Positions 1-8,430 of a DNA stretch of 64,000 bases are shown here, one piece after another (position 1 is the stretch's first letter; each line of letters starts with the position of its first letter). Location of the stretch: NCBI RefSeq assembly GCF_018343715.1, contig NZ_JAGYPL010000002.1, forward strand, positions 336,404 to 400,403. Reading direction: 5' to 3'. Position numbers and translations under genes: made by a program. The DNA comes from Bacillus sp. FJAT-49711. Lineage in GTDB: Bacteria > Bacillota > Bacilli > Bacillales > Bacillaceae_C. Under the pieces are notes generated by a model that saw only the letters and a list, made by a program, of their open reading frames with translations, made no database searches and had not been told where the DNA came from.

Positions 1-536
1 TAGAATTCAAGGGTCGAGATGCATTGTTTATCTTTCTATTAGGAACGATGATGATTCCACCTCAGTTAGGGTTAATTCCAAACTTTATGATTATTAGTAA
101 ATTAGGTTGGATTGACGATGTGAAAGCCGTTATTGTTCCAGGGATGGTTTCAGCATTTGGAGTTTTTTGGATGAGGCAATATATTTCATCCGCCGTTCCT
201 TACGAGTTAATTGAGGCATCTAGAATAGATGGGTGCAGTAATTTTAGAACGTATTGGAATATAGTGCTTCCGGCTGTTCGGCCAGGGTTAGCAACATTAG
301 GAATTATTACATTTATGGGTTCATGGAATGATTTCTTATGGCCATTAATCGTATTAAAAGATGAATCGGTTCACACTATTCAAATAGCATTAAGAACTTT
401 AAACGATGTGTATTTTACCGATTATTCAATGATTCTTTCCGGAACTTTCTTAGCAACTTTACCTATATTAATTGTTTTTGTAGTCTTTAGTAGACAGTTT
501 ATTGCAGGTATAACGGAAGGTGCAGTCAAAAACTAA
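1..536 (+). CDS. Carbohydrate ABC transporter permease, MalG type (5' end outside window)
   Basis: Inner-membrane permease half of a sugar importer. The reading frame is already open at the window edge (codons from base 3), so the N-terminus is missing and only about 178 residues are present. The EAA loop that contacts the ATPase is visible as EASRIDGCSNFRTYW followed by a downstream LP, and the segment GSWNDFLWPL is typical of MalG-type subunits. Hydrophobic segments lie on both sides, and the C-terminus (QFIAGITEGAVKN) is that of a complete family member. It resembles the MalG-type permease at 24343-25158, so the genome carries at least two such systems. Substrate unknown. A strong hairpin terminator follows. 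Confidence 0.9.
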   Translation, partial: EFKGRDALFIFLLGTMMIPPQLGLIPNFMIISKLGWIDDVKAVIVPGMVSAFGVFWMRQYISSAVPYELIEASRIDGCSNFRTYWNIVLPAVRPGLATLGIITFMGSWNDFLWPLIVLKDESVHTIQIALRTLNDVYFTDYSMILSGTFLATLPILIVFVVFSRQFIAGITEGAVKN

Positions 537-566
537 CAGATATATGACGACAAAATTAAACTTCAA

Positions 567-615
567 AAAACAAGAATACTAGAGCGAGGGGAGCTCCAGC
601 ATTCTTGTTTTTATC
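567..615. terminator. Bidirectional Rho-independent terminator
   Basis: Inverted arms AAAACAAGAAT (567-577) and ATTCTTGTTTT (601-611), with a T run on the plus side and the complementary A run for the minus side. It separates the plus-strand permease from the convergent minus-strand isdG operon. Confidence 0.85.
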
Positions 616-623
616 CGATTAGT

Positions 624-944
624 TCACACAGCAACAATCGGATTTCGTACTACCTTAACTTCATAATATGTTATGGTATTGCTAATAATATAGTCTGGAC
701 GGCCTCGACCTTTAGAATGTGCTTCTTTAAAAGAGTCACTTTGCGTCCAAGCTTTAAAAGCTTCTTTAGAATCCCAACGTGTATATATAGTTACTTCGTC
801 ATAATCAGGTATGTTTTCAGTGAATAATACTTCTAATCCTAAAAAGCCTTCCATCGTTTCAACTTTACCGACTTTATTAAATCTTTCAATTAGTTTATAG
901 CCATTATCTTTTTTAATCTTATTTGTATTTGTCACAATAATCAT
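624..944 (-). CDS. isdG: Haem-degrading monooxygenase IsdG
   Basis: Cytosolic haem oxygenase of the IsdG/ABM ferredoxin-like fold, which opens haem to free iron. The protein has 106 residues, the usual length. The catalytic triad of the family (Asn, Trp, His) is in place as N6, W66 and H76, within the segments [18 protein letters not shown] and EAHS. Its ATG overlaps the stop of the upstream ATPase gene (ATGA), so it is the last gene of a translationally coupled four-gene minus-strand operon: lipoprotein, permease, ATPase, IsdG. The Fur box upstream of the operon predicts induction under iron limitation. In Bacillus anthracis isdG lies at the end of the isd/srtB operon; here it sits in the divergent one. 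The assignment is firm. Confidence 0.95.
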   Translation of the reverse strand: MIIVTNTNKIKKDNGYKLIERFNKVGKVETMEGFLGLEVLFTENIPDYDEVTIYTRWDSKEAFKAWTQSDSFKEAHSKGRGRPDYIISNTITYYEVKVVRNPIVAV

Positions 945-1738
945 TGTATTTTCCTCTCCTTAATGTTTATTTTAGGTATGATTAACGGGTAATCTTCTTC
1001 ATATAAAACACGCGCATCTATTTCATATACCTTTTGTAAAAATCCCGAGGTTAACAGAGATTTAGGCGTTCCACTTTCTACAATCTCTCCCCGTTTCATC
1101 GCAATCAAATGTTGGCTGTATGTCGCGGCTTGTTGTAAATCATGAAGAACCATCACAATCGTTATGTTATATTTGCTATTAATATGGTATAGCAGTTCCA
1201 TTACATCCAATTGATGAGCCATATCTAAGTAGGTTGTTGGTTCATCTAAAAGTAGTATGTCTGTTTTTTGTGCCAAAGCCATCGCAATTCGGACCTTTTG
1301 TTGTTCACCTCCTGAAAGACTATAAAATAATCGGTTTTCATGCTTTTCTGTATTAGTCATTTGCATTGCTTGATTAATAATGGCTTCGTCTTCTGTTGTT
1401 ATTTGGTTGTTCAATAAACTTTTATAAGGAGATCGCCCAAAGGTGATAAGTTCTCTCGCCGTTAAGTTTGGCAAGTGATCCTTTGATTGAGGCAACATGG
1501 ATACGGTTTGTGCATATTCTTTTGCTTTGTATGTAGTAGTTTTTTTATTTTGAACATATACAGAACCATGATCAGCCGTTAATAATCTCGTTATGACTTT
1601 TAATAATGTTGATTTTCCAGAACCATTAGGTCCTACGATTGTTGTAATTTTACCTTTTGGGATAGCAAGTGAAATATCATGTAATTGGAACGCACCGAGA
1701 TTCAATGTGATTTGGTCTGTTTGAATAGCTGCCATCAT
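941..1738 (-). CDS. Haem/iron ABC transporter ATP-binding protein (FecE type)
   Basis: ATPase that energises the adjacent FecCD-type permease. Walker A is GPNGSGKST, the signature is LSGGEQQ, and Walker B is [12 protein letters not shown]. The predicted protein has 265 residues. The open frame extends further upstream, but the start is placed at the ATG at 1738, where ATGATG overlaps the permease TGA and a GGAG ribosome binding site lies six bases upstream. The end overlaps isdG by four bases. This tight coupling and the neighbours argue for haem or haem-iron uptake rather than a siderophore, though the ATPase sequence alone cannot tell them apart. Confidence 0.93.
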   Translation of the reverse strand: MMAAIQTDQITLNLGAFQLHDISLAIPKGKITTIVGPNGSGKSTLLKVITRLLTADHGSVYVQNKKTTTYKAKEYAQTVSMLPQSKDHLPNLTARELITFGRSPYKSLLNNQITTEDEAIINQAMQMTNTEKHENRLFYSLSGGEQQKVRIAMALAQKTDILLLDEPTTYLDMAHQLDVMELLYHINSKYNITIVMVLHDLQQAATYSQHLIAMKRGEIVESGTPKSLLTSGFLQKVYEIDARVLYEEDYPLIIPKINIKERKIQ

Positions 1739-2730
1739 AATATTCTCCGTCTCCTTAGCAAGTATAAAAAGAATGGCGCTCCTAAGCATGCGAGTAGAAT
1801 TCCAACGGGCAACTCGATCGGATCAAACCATGATCGTGCGATCGTATCTGAAAAAACGACCAATGTTGCTCCGCCAATCATGCTTAGAGGAAGTAAGAAA
1901 CGATAATCTTCACCTACAATAATACGGATAATATGAGGGATGACTAACCCGACAAAGCCAATAAGGCCGGCAACACTAACCGCTACACCTGCTAGGAGGG
2001 ATGCGAGAATAATAATTAAAAAGCGTTGGAGTTCAACTTTTTGACCTAATAATTTTGCGGTATCATCACCAAGTAAAATAATATTTGCTGGTTTGATAGC
2101 AAAGTAGCATAATAGAATGCTAATTATGGCGTACGGAGCCATGAACTCGAAATGATACCAGCCTCTACCATTTAACCCACCAGCAAGCCAAGGAAGAACT
2201 GCTTGAACACGGTCGCTGTATATCACCATAATTCCGCTTGTAATTGCTCCTAGCAAGGCGTTAATCGCTACACCCGCTAAAATGATTTTAACTGGAGATG
2301 TTCCTTGATCCCATGCAAGTAGATAAATGATCAGCGATGTTATCAGTGCCCCTAAAAATGCCGCTATCGGCAGAAGGTAGCTATATTGTGGCAATATCAC
2401 CATTGTGATAATAGCAGCTAAACCAGCCCCTGCTGAAACTCCGATAATGCCTGGATCCGCTAATGGGTTTTTCATAACTCCTTGTAATAGCGCCCCAGAA
2501 GCAGCGAGGCACCCACCTACTAATAATCCAATCAGAATTCTAGGTAACCGCAACTCCATAATAATTTGTTCATGGAACGGCTCCCCTTTATGAGAAAGAA
2601 CATCCCATATTTCTGGTAAGGAGATAAAAACGGACCCGTATGTTAATCCGTGAAATGAAACGATAATAAGTAGAATAGGAGCAATAATAGAAGTATATTT
2701 TCGTTGCAAGTTTCTTTTCTTTTGTGTCAT
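1735..2730 (-). CDS. Haem/iron ABC transporter permease (FecCD family)
   Basis: Integral membrane permease of 331 residues with the FecCD/BtuC arrangement of many hydrophobic segments. Family signatures include GALLQGVMKNPLADPGIIGV near residues 80-100, and LIGFVGLVIPHIIRIIVGED near residue 260, the loop that meets the ATPase. It probably forms a homodimer, because only one permease gene is present in this operon. The gene starts one base after the lipoprotein stop and overlaps the ATPase start. It is clearly paralogous to the IsdF-like permease at 9463-10446, so the locus carries two complete importers of the same class. Confidence 0.95.
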   Translation of the reverse strand: MTQKKRNLQRKYTSIIAPILLIIVSFHGLTYGSVFISLPEIWDVLSHKGEPFHEQIIMELRLPRILIGLLVGGCLAASGALLQGVMKNPLADPGIIGVSAGAGLAAIITMVILPQYSYLLPIAAFLGALITSLIIYLLAWDQGTSPVKIILAGVAINALLGAITSGIMVIYSDRVQAVLPWLAGGLNGRGWYHFEFMAPYAIISILLCYFAIKPANIILLGDDTAKLLGQKVELQRFLIIILASLLAGVAVSVAGLIGFVGLVIPHIIRIIVGEDYRFLLPLSMIGGATLVVFSDTIARSWFDPIELPVGILLACLGAPFFLYLLRRRRIL

Positions 2731-2731
2731 T

Positions 2732-3685
2732 TTAATCCTTCGCTTCTTGAAACAATTTGTCTAAATAATCTAGTGCATCTACAACTCTAGTCCCTGGATT
2801 AGTGCCGAAGAGATCAGGGGGCAAAATTTCAAAATGATTATTCTGAACGGCTTCTAAATGTTGCCATCCAGCAGTTTGTTTCATCTCTTTAATAAAGCCA
2901 TCCCTTACTTTCTCGGGATCTCCATGACCCATAAATAATATAAATTGCGGATTAGATTCGATAATTCGTTCGGCATTTAATTGAGCATATTGAGGATAGT
3001 TAGCTAGGCTGGCAAAATCACTGGCAATATTTTCACCGCCTGCGAGTTCTACTAAACTACCACTTAATGAATTGGGTAAAGCCGCCATATTCGTCCCGGG
3101 TGCCCCATAGACTAACAGCACTCTTTTTTTGTCAGAAGACTGGTTTGATTGAATTGCAGTAATTTTCTCATCGATTGTATCAATAATGTCTCGCGCTTGA
3201 TTCTCTTCTTGAAGCAGTTGGCCGAATAGTTGAATCTGATTTTTGACATCGTCTACTGAATTTGCCTCTGTTAAAACCATTTTGGCACCAATTGCTTCGA
3301 TTGCTGGAACATCTTTTATATTCATAGGATTATTTCCTAAGACGACATCTGATCGGAGCATTGTAACCTTTTCTAAATCAATTCCATGCGCTGAACCAAC
3401 TTCCATTAAATCCTTTAATTCATTGAGATGAGTTGGTAATGTACCTGTAGGTCGCCCAACAAGATTACCTCCTAGGGCATTTATTATATCTAGCTCCCCA
3501 TTTCCAAGCGTAATGATCTTTTTAGGGGTATCATCGAAGCTGACCGTACGATCAGAGGAGTCTGTAATAGATATAGATTTTCCATCTGCTTGGTTAACGA
3601 CTGGATTATTAGTATTTGAAGTGTGATCACAGCCTATTAATACAATTACGAAAAGAGTAAACCAAGCTATAGAGAGATATTTCAT
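2732..3685 (-). CDS. Haem/iron ABC transporter substrate-binding lipoprotein (IsdE/HupD-like)
   Basis: Membrane-anchored binding protein of the class III periplasmic-binding fold (317 residues). The signal peptide ends in a lipobox, VLIGC, and a Thr/Asn-rich linker follows. The binding lobes contain SAHGIDLEKV and LFMGHGDPEKV, the latter resembling the region that carries the haem-ligand His in IsdE. A GTG is available twelve bases upstream, but it falls inside the ribosome binding site, so the ATG at 3685 (preceded by AAAGGTGG, eight-base spacing) is preferred. It is the first gene of the isdG operon, directly behind a Fur box. Ligand haem is inferred from the linked isdG and NEAT genes; a ferric siderophore is the alternative. 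Confidence 0.88.
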   Translation of the reverse strand: MKYLSIAWFTLFVIVLIGCDHTSNTNNPVVNQADGKSISITDSSDRTVSFDDTPKKIITLGNGELDIINALGGNLVGRPTGTLPTHLNELKDLMEVGSAHGIDLEKVTMLRSDVVLGNNPMNIKDVPAIEAIGAKMVLTEANSVDDVKNQIQLFGQLLQEENQARDIIDTIDEKITAIQSNQSSDKKRVLLVYGAPGTNMAALPNSLSGSLVELAGGENIASDFASLANYPQYAQLNAERIIESNPQFILFMGHGDPEKVRDGFIKEMKQTAGWQHLEAVQNNHFEILPPDLFGTNPGTRVVDALDYLDKLFQEAKD

Positions 3686-3740
3686 CGAACACGCCACCTT
3701 TGTAACAAATGAGATTAATTCTCAATGAACTTAGACAAAT

Positions 3741-3759
3741 GATAATGAAAATCATTCTC
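3741..3759. promoter_or_regulatory. Fur box of the minus-strand haem importer operon
   Basis: GATAATGAAAATCATTCTC matches the 19-bp Fur consensus (GATAATGATAATCATTATC) at 17 of 19 positions. It lies 55 bases upstream of the lipoprotein start and implies repression by Fur when iron is sufficient. Confidence 0.88.
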
Positions 3760-4041
3760 ATTGTCAATACTAATTTTATAATTTTTCAGAAATTAATGAT
3801 GTGGGTGCGCTTCATCAATTATTCACAAATAAAAGGGAAGAAGGAAAAGAAAATTCACTTTTTTGAAAAAGGGCTTGACAAATGTTTTTTCGGCAGTAAT
3901 ATTTAGGCTAGAAAGACATTTTGGAATAACTTCCCTCGCTATACCATAATTTTCATCTCAAATGGGCTGGTAAAGAACATATCACTGCATTTCAAAAAAA
4001 CAAATACATACTTCGATATACATTTTTTTTTGCGGGCCCAT

Positions 4042-4056
4042 TGAGAATGATTATCA
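4042..4056. promoter_or_regulatory. Fur box, plus-strand isd operon
   Basis: TGAGAATGATTATCA matches the 7-1-7 Fur core TGATAATNATTATCA with a single mismatch, and TTATCATTAT half-site-like repeats follow to about 4080. It lies about 200 bases upstream of isdC and is probably the main operator of that operon. Confidence 0.88.
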
Positions 4057-4083
4057 TTATTAATTATTAATTATCATTATTTC

Positions 4084-4125
4084 AGAGGAGGTGAAGTAAA
4101 TATTATGTTTGCTATTCAAATATAA
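4084..4125 (+). other. Consensus Shine-Dalgarno with six-codon minigene in the isdC leader
   Basis: AGAGGAGGTGA (4084-4094) is followed ten bases later by ATG and a six-codon frame (MFAIQI, stop at 4123-4125). A second orphan ribosome binding site, AAGGAGGT, follows at 4133-4140. Neither belongs to a recognisable gene. They may be a leader-peptide arrangement, remnants of a lost gene, or chance. Low confidence in function; the sequence itself is clear. Confidence 0.35.
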
Positions 4126-4163
4126 AAAAAGTAAGGAGGTAAATCTTTTTTTTTGAACTTAAT

Positions 4164-4178
4164 TGAGAATGATTTTCA
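4164..4178. promoter_or_regulatory. Second Fur box upstream of isdC
   Basis: TGAGAATGATTTTCA matches the TGATAATNATTATCA core at 13 of 15 positions. It lies about 75 bases before isdC and inside the presumed leader, so it may act as a second promoter operator or a roadblock site. Confidence 0.75.
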
Positions 4179-4252
4179 ATTTCAATTATGCGTTCAGATG
4201 TCATTATATATGAAAGTTAATCAATGTAAAGAACAAGAGAGGAGAAATAGGA

Positions 4253-4933
4253 ATGAAAAAAATGATCCAAACATCGTTTATGATTACGCTTATTTGCTTA
4301 TTAACGTTTGTTTTTATCCCCCAAGGGAGTGCTTCAGCAAAAATTGAAGATGGAACTTATTCTGTCGATTATGTTGTTTTAAAAGCTGAGAATAATTCGG
4401 TATCAATGGCGAATGATTATTTTTCCAAGCCTGCTACATTAACGGTTGAGAATGGAGTACAGCATATTCAAATAACTCTTAAGAGCAGTGAATGGATTAA
4501 AGAGTTGAAAGCACCAAAAGGAGGATCATTTGCGGATGTAACGGTTGTTAGTGAAAATAAAACTGCTGATACCCGCGTTGTAAAATTCAAGGTAGATGGC
4601 GACTTGTCAAAACCACTAGAAATGAAGATGCATGTTTATATCGATTCAATGAAACCTGTCTATGATCATAATTATACCGTTCGAGTAGATTTCAAAGTTG
4701 ATAGTATGAAGAAAACGGGCGGCACTTCGGAGACTAATGACAAAAGTAACGGAAAACAAGATGAAACAGAAAATAAAACACAATCCGGTAATGGAAATAA
4801 AGAGGGGAATAAGCAAGTCGAGAATAATCCAAAAACGGGAGATCAATCTTCTTTTGTTTTGCTGTTTATAGCTCTATTCGCTTCCGGCTTTTTCATTATT
4901 CGTAAAGTTAACCTTAGTAAACAAACTAATTAA
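4253..4933 (+). CDS. isdC: Wall-anchored NEAT haem-binding protein IsdC
   Basis: Cell-wall haem relay protein of 226 residues. A signal peptide spans residues 1 to about 29 (cut near ASA), and one NEAT domain covers about residues 31-152. A hydrophilic Asn/Gly/Lys linker follows, then the sorting signal NPKTG at 192-196, a hydrophobic stretch and a short basic tail. The NEAT haem pocket looks intact: S51 to Y56 in the 3-10 helix (SMANDY) and the YxxxY pair Y137/Y141 (YDHNY). NPKTG is the sortase B motif seen in B. anthracis IsdC; srtB lies six genes away in the same operon. The start has a good GAGGAGA site. It likely accepts haem from the large NEAT protein encoded next and passes it to IsdE. 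Confidence 0.95.
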   Translation: MKKMIQTSFMITLICLLTFVFIPQGSASAKIEDGTYSVDYVVLKAENNSVSMANDYFSKPATLTVENGVQHIQITLKSSEWIKELKAPKGGSFADVTVVSENKTADTRVVKFKVDGDLSKPLEMKMHVYIDSMKPVYDHNYTVRVDFKVDSMKKTGGTSETNDKSNGKQDETENKTQSGNGNKEGNKQVENNPKTGDQSSFVLLFIALFASGFFIIRKVNLSKQTN

Positions 4934-4953
4934 GTAGAAGGAGGAAAGGGTAG

Positions 4954-7900
4954 ATGAAAAAAACGTTGGCAATTATTTCATCCATTTTCATATTTCTCAT
5001 GATGCTAGCTCAGGCAGTTGGACCGATCTCGGTTCATGCTGAAAGCAACACAGAGAAATATGCAGATGGGGAATATGATTTACCTTTTGTGGTGTGGCAG
5101 GCAGACAAGAATGAAACGTCTGTTGCGGATGGCTATTTAAAGAAACCGGCAAAACTTATTGTTAAAGAGGGAGAATATACAGTTCAAGCAACGCTAAACA
5201 ATAACTCATGGTGGCAGTATTTTAAAACAGAAACTGCATCAAGCACTTTTACGGATGTTGAAAAAATCAATGAAGATAAAGCTGCGGATACAAGCCTTGT
5301 TCAATTTAAAGTAAAAGATATAGATCAAATTTTAAATGCAAAGATCCATGTTATTATTAATGGTTTGCCTGGTCTGCCTGATTTTAAATATGATAATAAA
5401 TACGATATTCGCTTCAATTTTGATACAAGTAAAATTCCACTTGCTCCTGAACCACAACCAGAGCCAGAGCAACCTCAACCAGAAGCGATCAATTTGGCAG
5501 ATGGAAACTATACAATTGGATTTGCCGCATTACATGCGACAGAAGAAAAAGCATCTGCCATGGCAAGGTATCTTAATAGTCCAGCCAAAGTATCAGTAGA
5601 AGGCGGAAAGTATAGTTTAACCATAACGATAAATGATCATAAAACAGTAACAGGCTTACAAATAGAAGGCAAGCAGCCTGCCAAGGTGAGTCCAAACGAG
5701 GCGGCTAATACAAGAGAAGTAACGTACGAATTAGATAGTTTGAATGATATGATGGTTGCTCAGGTTCAATATACTTCTGGTGGCCACAATGGAGATCAGC
5801 CACTCCGTCTATCATTTGATAAAAATAGTGTTCAAGAAATGGTAGTTGAAGAACCTGAACCAGAAATAATTGATTTGAAAGATGGAAACTATACAATTGG
5901 ATTTGCCGCATTACATGCGACAGAAGAAAAAGCATCTGCGATGGCCAAGTATCTTGACAATCCTGCCAAATTATCAGTAAAAGGTGGAAAATATAATCTA
6001 ACGATTACGATAAATGATCACAAAACAGTGACAGGCTTCCAAGTCGAAGGCGAGCAGCCTGCCAAAGTGAATCCAAACGAGGCGGCTAATACAAGAGAAG
6101 CAACGTTCGAATTAGATAGTTTACAAGCTATGATGAAGGCGCAGGTCCAATACACAGTAGGTGCCCACAATGGGGATCAACCACTACGTCTATCATTTGA
6201 TAAAAATAGTGTTCAAGAAATGGTAGTTGAAGAACCTGAATCAGAAACAATAGATTTAAAAGATGGAAACTATACAATTGGATTTGCGGCATTACATGCG
6301 ACAGAAGAAAAAGCATCTGCGATGGCCAAGTATCTTGACAATCCTGCCAAATTATCAGTAAAAGGCGGAAAATATAATCTAACGATTACAATAAATGATC
6401 ACAAAACAGTGACAGGCTTCCAAGTCGAAGGCGAGCAGCCAACCAAAGTGAATCCAAATGAGGCAGCTAATACAAGAGAAGCAACGTTCGAATTAGATAG
6501 TTTACAAGCCATGATGAACGCGCAGGTCCAATACACAGTAGGTGCCCATCATGGAGATCAGCCACTCCGTCTATCATTTGATAAAGATAGTGTTAAAGCG
6601 GATGGCGAAGAAGATCCAGAGGAAGAGGACCCGAAAGAGAACCCTAAGGACAAAGATCCTGAGCTGCAAGATGGAAAGTATACGATTAGCTTTACCTTGG
6701 ATGGAGCTACAGAAGAAGAACAACGAATTGCAGATAAGTATCTCGGATCATCTGCATCTGTAACAGTAGAAGGTAATAAAAAACGTGTAATGTTAACATT
6801 AAAAGAAGAACAATCCATCCGTTCTTTCAAAGTGGAACAAAATGGAGAGTTTATTGAAGCAGAGGTATTAAAAGTTGATGAATCTACAGGCACTAAAATA
6901 ATTAGCTTTGAAGTCGACAAACTTATTTCTAACATAAAAATTAAAATGGAGATACAAGAGCAACCAGCAGCAGAAAGATTGATGAGTTTTGCAGCTTATA
7001 ATCTATTAAATGCAGGTGATGATAGCATTGTTGAGTATACATTCAATCTTTCGTTTGATGTGGATAATATCAAACTCGTGGAAGAGGAAGAAGAAACTCC
7101 TAAGCCAGGAGATGGGAATACAGAGAGTAAGTATGCAGAAGGTGAATACGATCTTCCATTTAATGTTTTGCAAGATAAGACGGACGATTCTTCAGTAACG
7201 AACAACTATCTAATCTCACCAGGAAAACTCATAGTAGCAAATGGAAAACATTTAGTGCAAATCACTCTAAAAAATAGCTCATGGTGGGAATACTTAAAGG
7301 TTCAAACAGACCAGTCCGGGACCTTTGCAGATAATAACTTCGTTGATGTAACTACATTAAGTGAAAATAAAAAAGAGGATACTAGACTCGTTCAATTTGA
7401 AGTGCCAGATTTGGATAAATTATTAAACGCGAAGGTACATGTGATTGTAAAGGGAATCCCTGGTTTTGAATACGACAACAAATATGATATTCGTATTAAA
7501 TTTGATACAGAAAAAATACCATTGGTTTCTGGAGAGGATCCTAAGGGAGAGGATCCAAAAGAAGAAGATCCTAAGGGAGAAGATCCAAAAGGAGAGAAAC
7601 CAGATCCAACCATCGATCCACATAACTTAAAAGATGGCCAATATTCAATCGAATATAAGGTGCTTAAGTATAAGACAAATCAAACGTCTGTTATGAATGA
7701 TTACATCATAACGCCAGCGACCCTTACGGTAAAGGGCGGTAAGATGTTTGCTGCAATTACATTGAAAAATAGTTCATGGATAACTGAATTACTTACTACA
7801 AAAGGCGGTAAACTAGTAGCTCCAAAAGTGTTAAGTACGAATGATCAAGCAGATACAAGAGTGGTGGAATTTGCTGTCGAAGATTTGTTTGAACGATTGG

Positions 7901-8265
7901 ATGGAAGAGTGTCCGTCGATATTCCAACTTTAAACTATAAGGAAACATATATGGTTCAATTTTTATTTGACCCTACTACCATTAAGCTGCTAAATGGTCA
8001 AAAAGATCCTAAGGACGATAATGTTGATGATGACTCCGATAAAGATCCAAACAAAAATCCAGTGGTAGATGATGATGACGATTTAGACTTCGATCGTGAT
8101 AGTGACAAGAACGATAATAAACAAGGTAATAATGATAAAAATAAATCGAAAAATGATGTTAAGAATCCTAAAACTAATGATAAAGCAAAGATAGCTTTAT
8201 TCCTATCATTATTAATCGGGTCACTCATCCCGCTTGTTCTAAAAATGCGAAGACGTTTTATATAG
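4954..8265 (+). CDS. Seven-NEAT-domain sortase-B-anchored haem/haemoprotein receptor
   Basis: Surface protein of 1103 residues. After a signal peptide (1 to about 30) come seven NEAT domains starting near residues 38, 183, 310, 437, 573, 730 and 894, separated by Pro/Glu/Lys-rich linkers. A very acidic Asp/Asn/Lys spacer follows, then NPKTN at 1071-1075, a transmembrane segment and a basic tail. NEAT1, 6 and 7 keep the haem signature: SxxxxY (for example S56/Y61) and YxxxY (Y146/Y150, YDNKY, YKETY). NEAT2-4 keep SxxxxY, but the YxxxY pair is replaced by HxxxQ (H278/Q282 and equivalents). NEAT5 has lost the Ser and the axial Tyr. Domains 2-4 are near-identical 127-residue repeats. Likely role: capture of haem or haemoprotein and delivery to IsdC. 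No SLH or LRR modules are seen. Confidence 0.93.
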   Translation: MKKTLAIISSIFIFLMMLAQAVGPISVHAESNTEKYADGEYDLPFVVWQADKNETSVADGYLKKPAKLIVKEGEYTVQATLNNNSWWQYFKTETASSTFTDVEKINEDKAADTSLVQFKVKDIDQILNAKIHVIINGLPGLPDFKYDNKYDIRFNFDTSKIPLAPEPQPEPEQPQPEAINLADGNYTIGFAALHATEEKASAMARYLNSPAKVSVEGGKYSLTITINDHKTVTGLQIEGKQPAKVSPNEAANTREVTYELDSLNDMMVAQVQYTSGGHNGDQPLRLSFDKNSVQEMVVEEPEPEIIDLKDGNYTIGFAALHATEEKASAMAKYLDNPAKLSVKGGKYNLTITINDHKTVTGFQVEGEQPAKVNPNEAANTREATFELDSLQAMMKAQVQYTVGAHNGDQPLRLSFDKNSVQEMVVEEPESETIDLKDGNYTIGFAALHATEEKASAMAKYLDNPAKLSVKGGKYNLTITINDHKTVTGFQVEGEQPTKVNPNEAANTREATFELDSLQAMMNAQVQYTVGAHHGDQPLRLSFDKDSVKADGEEDPEEEDPKENPKDKDPELQDGKYTISFTLDGATEEEQRIADKYLGSSASVTVEGNKKRVMLTLKEEQSIRSFKVEQNGEFIEAEVLKVDESTGTKIISFEVDKLISNIKIKMEIQEQPAAERLMSFAAYNLLNAGDDSIVEYTFNLSFDVDNIKLVEEEEETPKPGDGNTESKYAEGEYDLPFNVLQDKTDDSSVTNNYLISPGKLIVANGKHLVQITLKNSSWWEYLKVQTDQSGTFADNNFVDVTTLSENKKEDTRLVQFEVPDLDKLLNAKVHVIVKGIPGFEYDNKYDIRIKFDTEKIPLVSGEDPKGEDPKEEDPKGEDPKGEKPDPTIDPHNLKDGQYSIEYKVLKYKTNQTSVMNDYIITPATLTVKGGKMFAAITLKNSSWITELLTTKGGKLVAPKVLSTNDQADTRVVEFAVEDLFERLDGRVSVDIPTLNYKETYMVQFLFDPTTIKLLNGQKDPKDDNVDDDSDKDPNKNPVVDDDDDLDFDRDSDKNDNKQGNNDKNKSKNDVKNPKTNDKAKIALFLSLLIGSLIPLVLKMRRRFI
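5500..6600 (+). repeat. Three tandem 381-bp coding repeats (NEAT2-NEAT4)
   Basis: Units begin at 5500, 5881 and 6262, exactly 381 bases apart (127 codons). Units 2 and 3 are almost identical at the nucleotide level; unit 1 is somewhat diverged. This indicates recent in-frame duplication of one NEAT domain, and copy number could vary by recombination. Confidence 0.9.
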
Positions 8266-8354
8266 AAGGCAGTACTAACACTAAAAATATTTCGTTGACA
8301 TTAAACGATAGCTTTTTCTAGCTTCGACCGTATTACGTTTGCAAAATAAAAGGA

Positions 8355-8395
8355 GAGTCTTGCAGCCTTCATATAGCTGCAAGACTCGCTTTTTA
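8355..8395 (+). terminator. Strong hairpin terminator between the NEAT gene and isdE
   Basis: A perfect 12-bp stem, GAGTCTTGCAGC (8355-8366) with GCTGCAAGACTC (8376-8387), has a 9-base loop and is followed by GCTTTTT. It should end or strongly reduce transcripts from the isdC promoter before isdE. Confidence 0.88.
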
Positions 8396-8430
8396 AGAAT
8401 AGTAATAGCTTTTGAGGAAGGAGTTGTTAA

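Noticed and set aside
3960..4046. Possible long stem AATGGGC/GGCCCATT upstream of the isdC Fur box
   Set aside because: Only seven or eight pairs over about 80 bases with no T run in place; likely chance.
4153..4347. TTG-started 64-codon frame after the second orphan ribosome site in the isdC leader
   Set aside because: It runs through a Fur box and into isdC in another frame, has no family character, and its codon pattern looks random.
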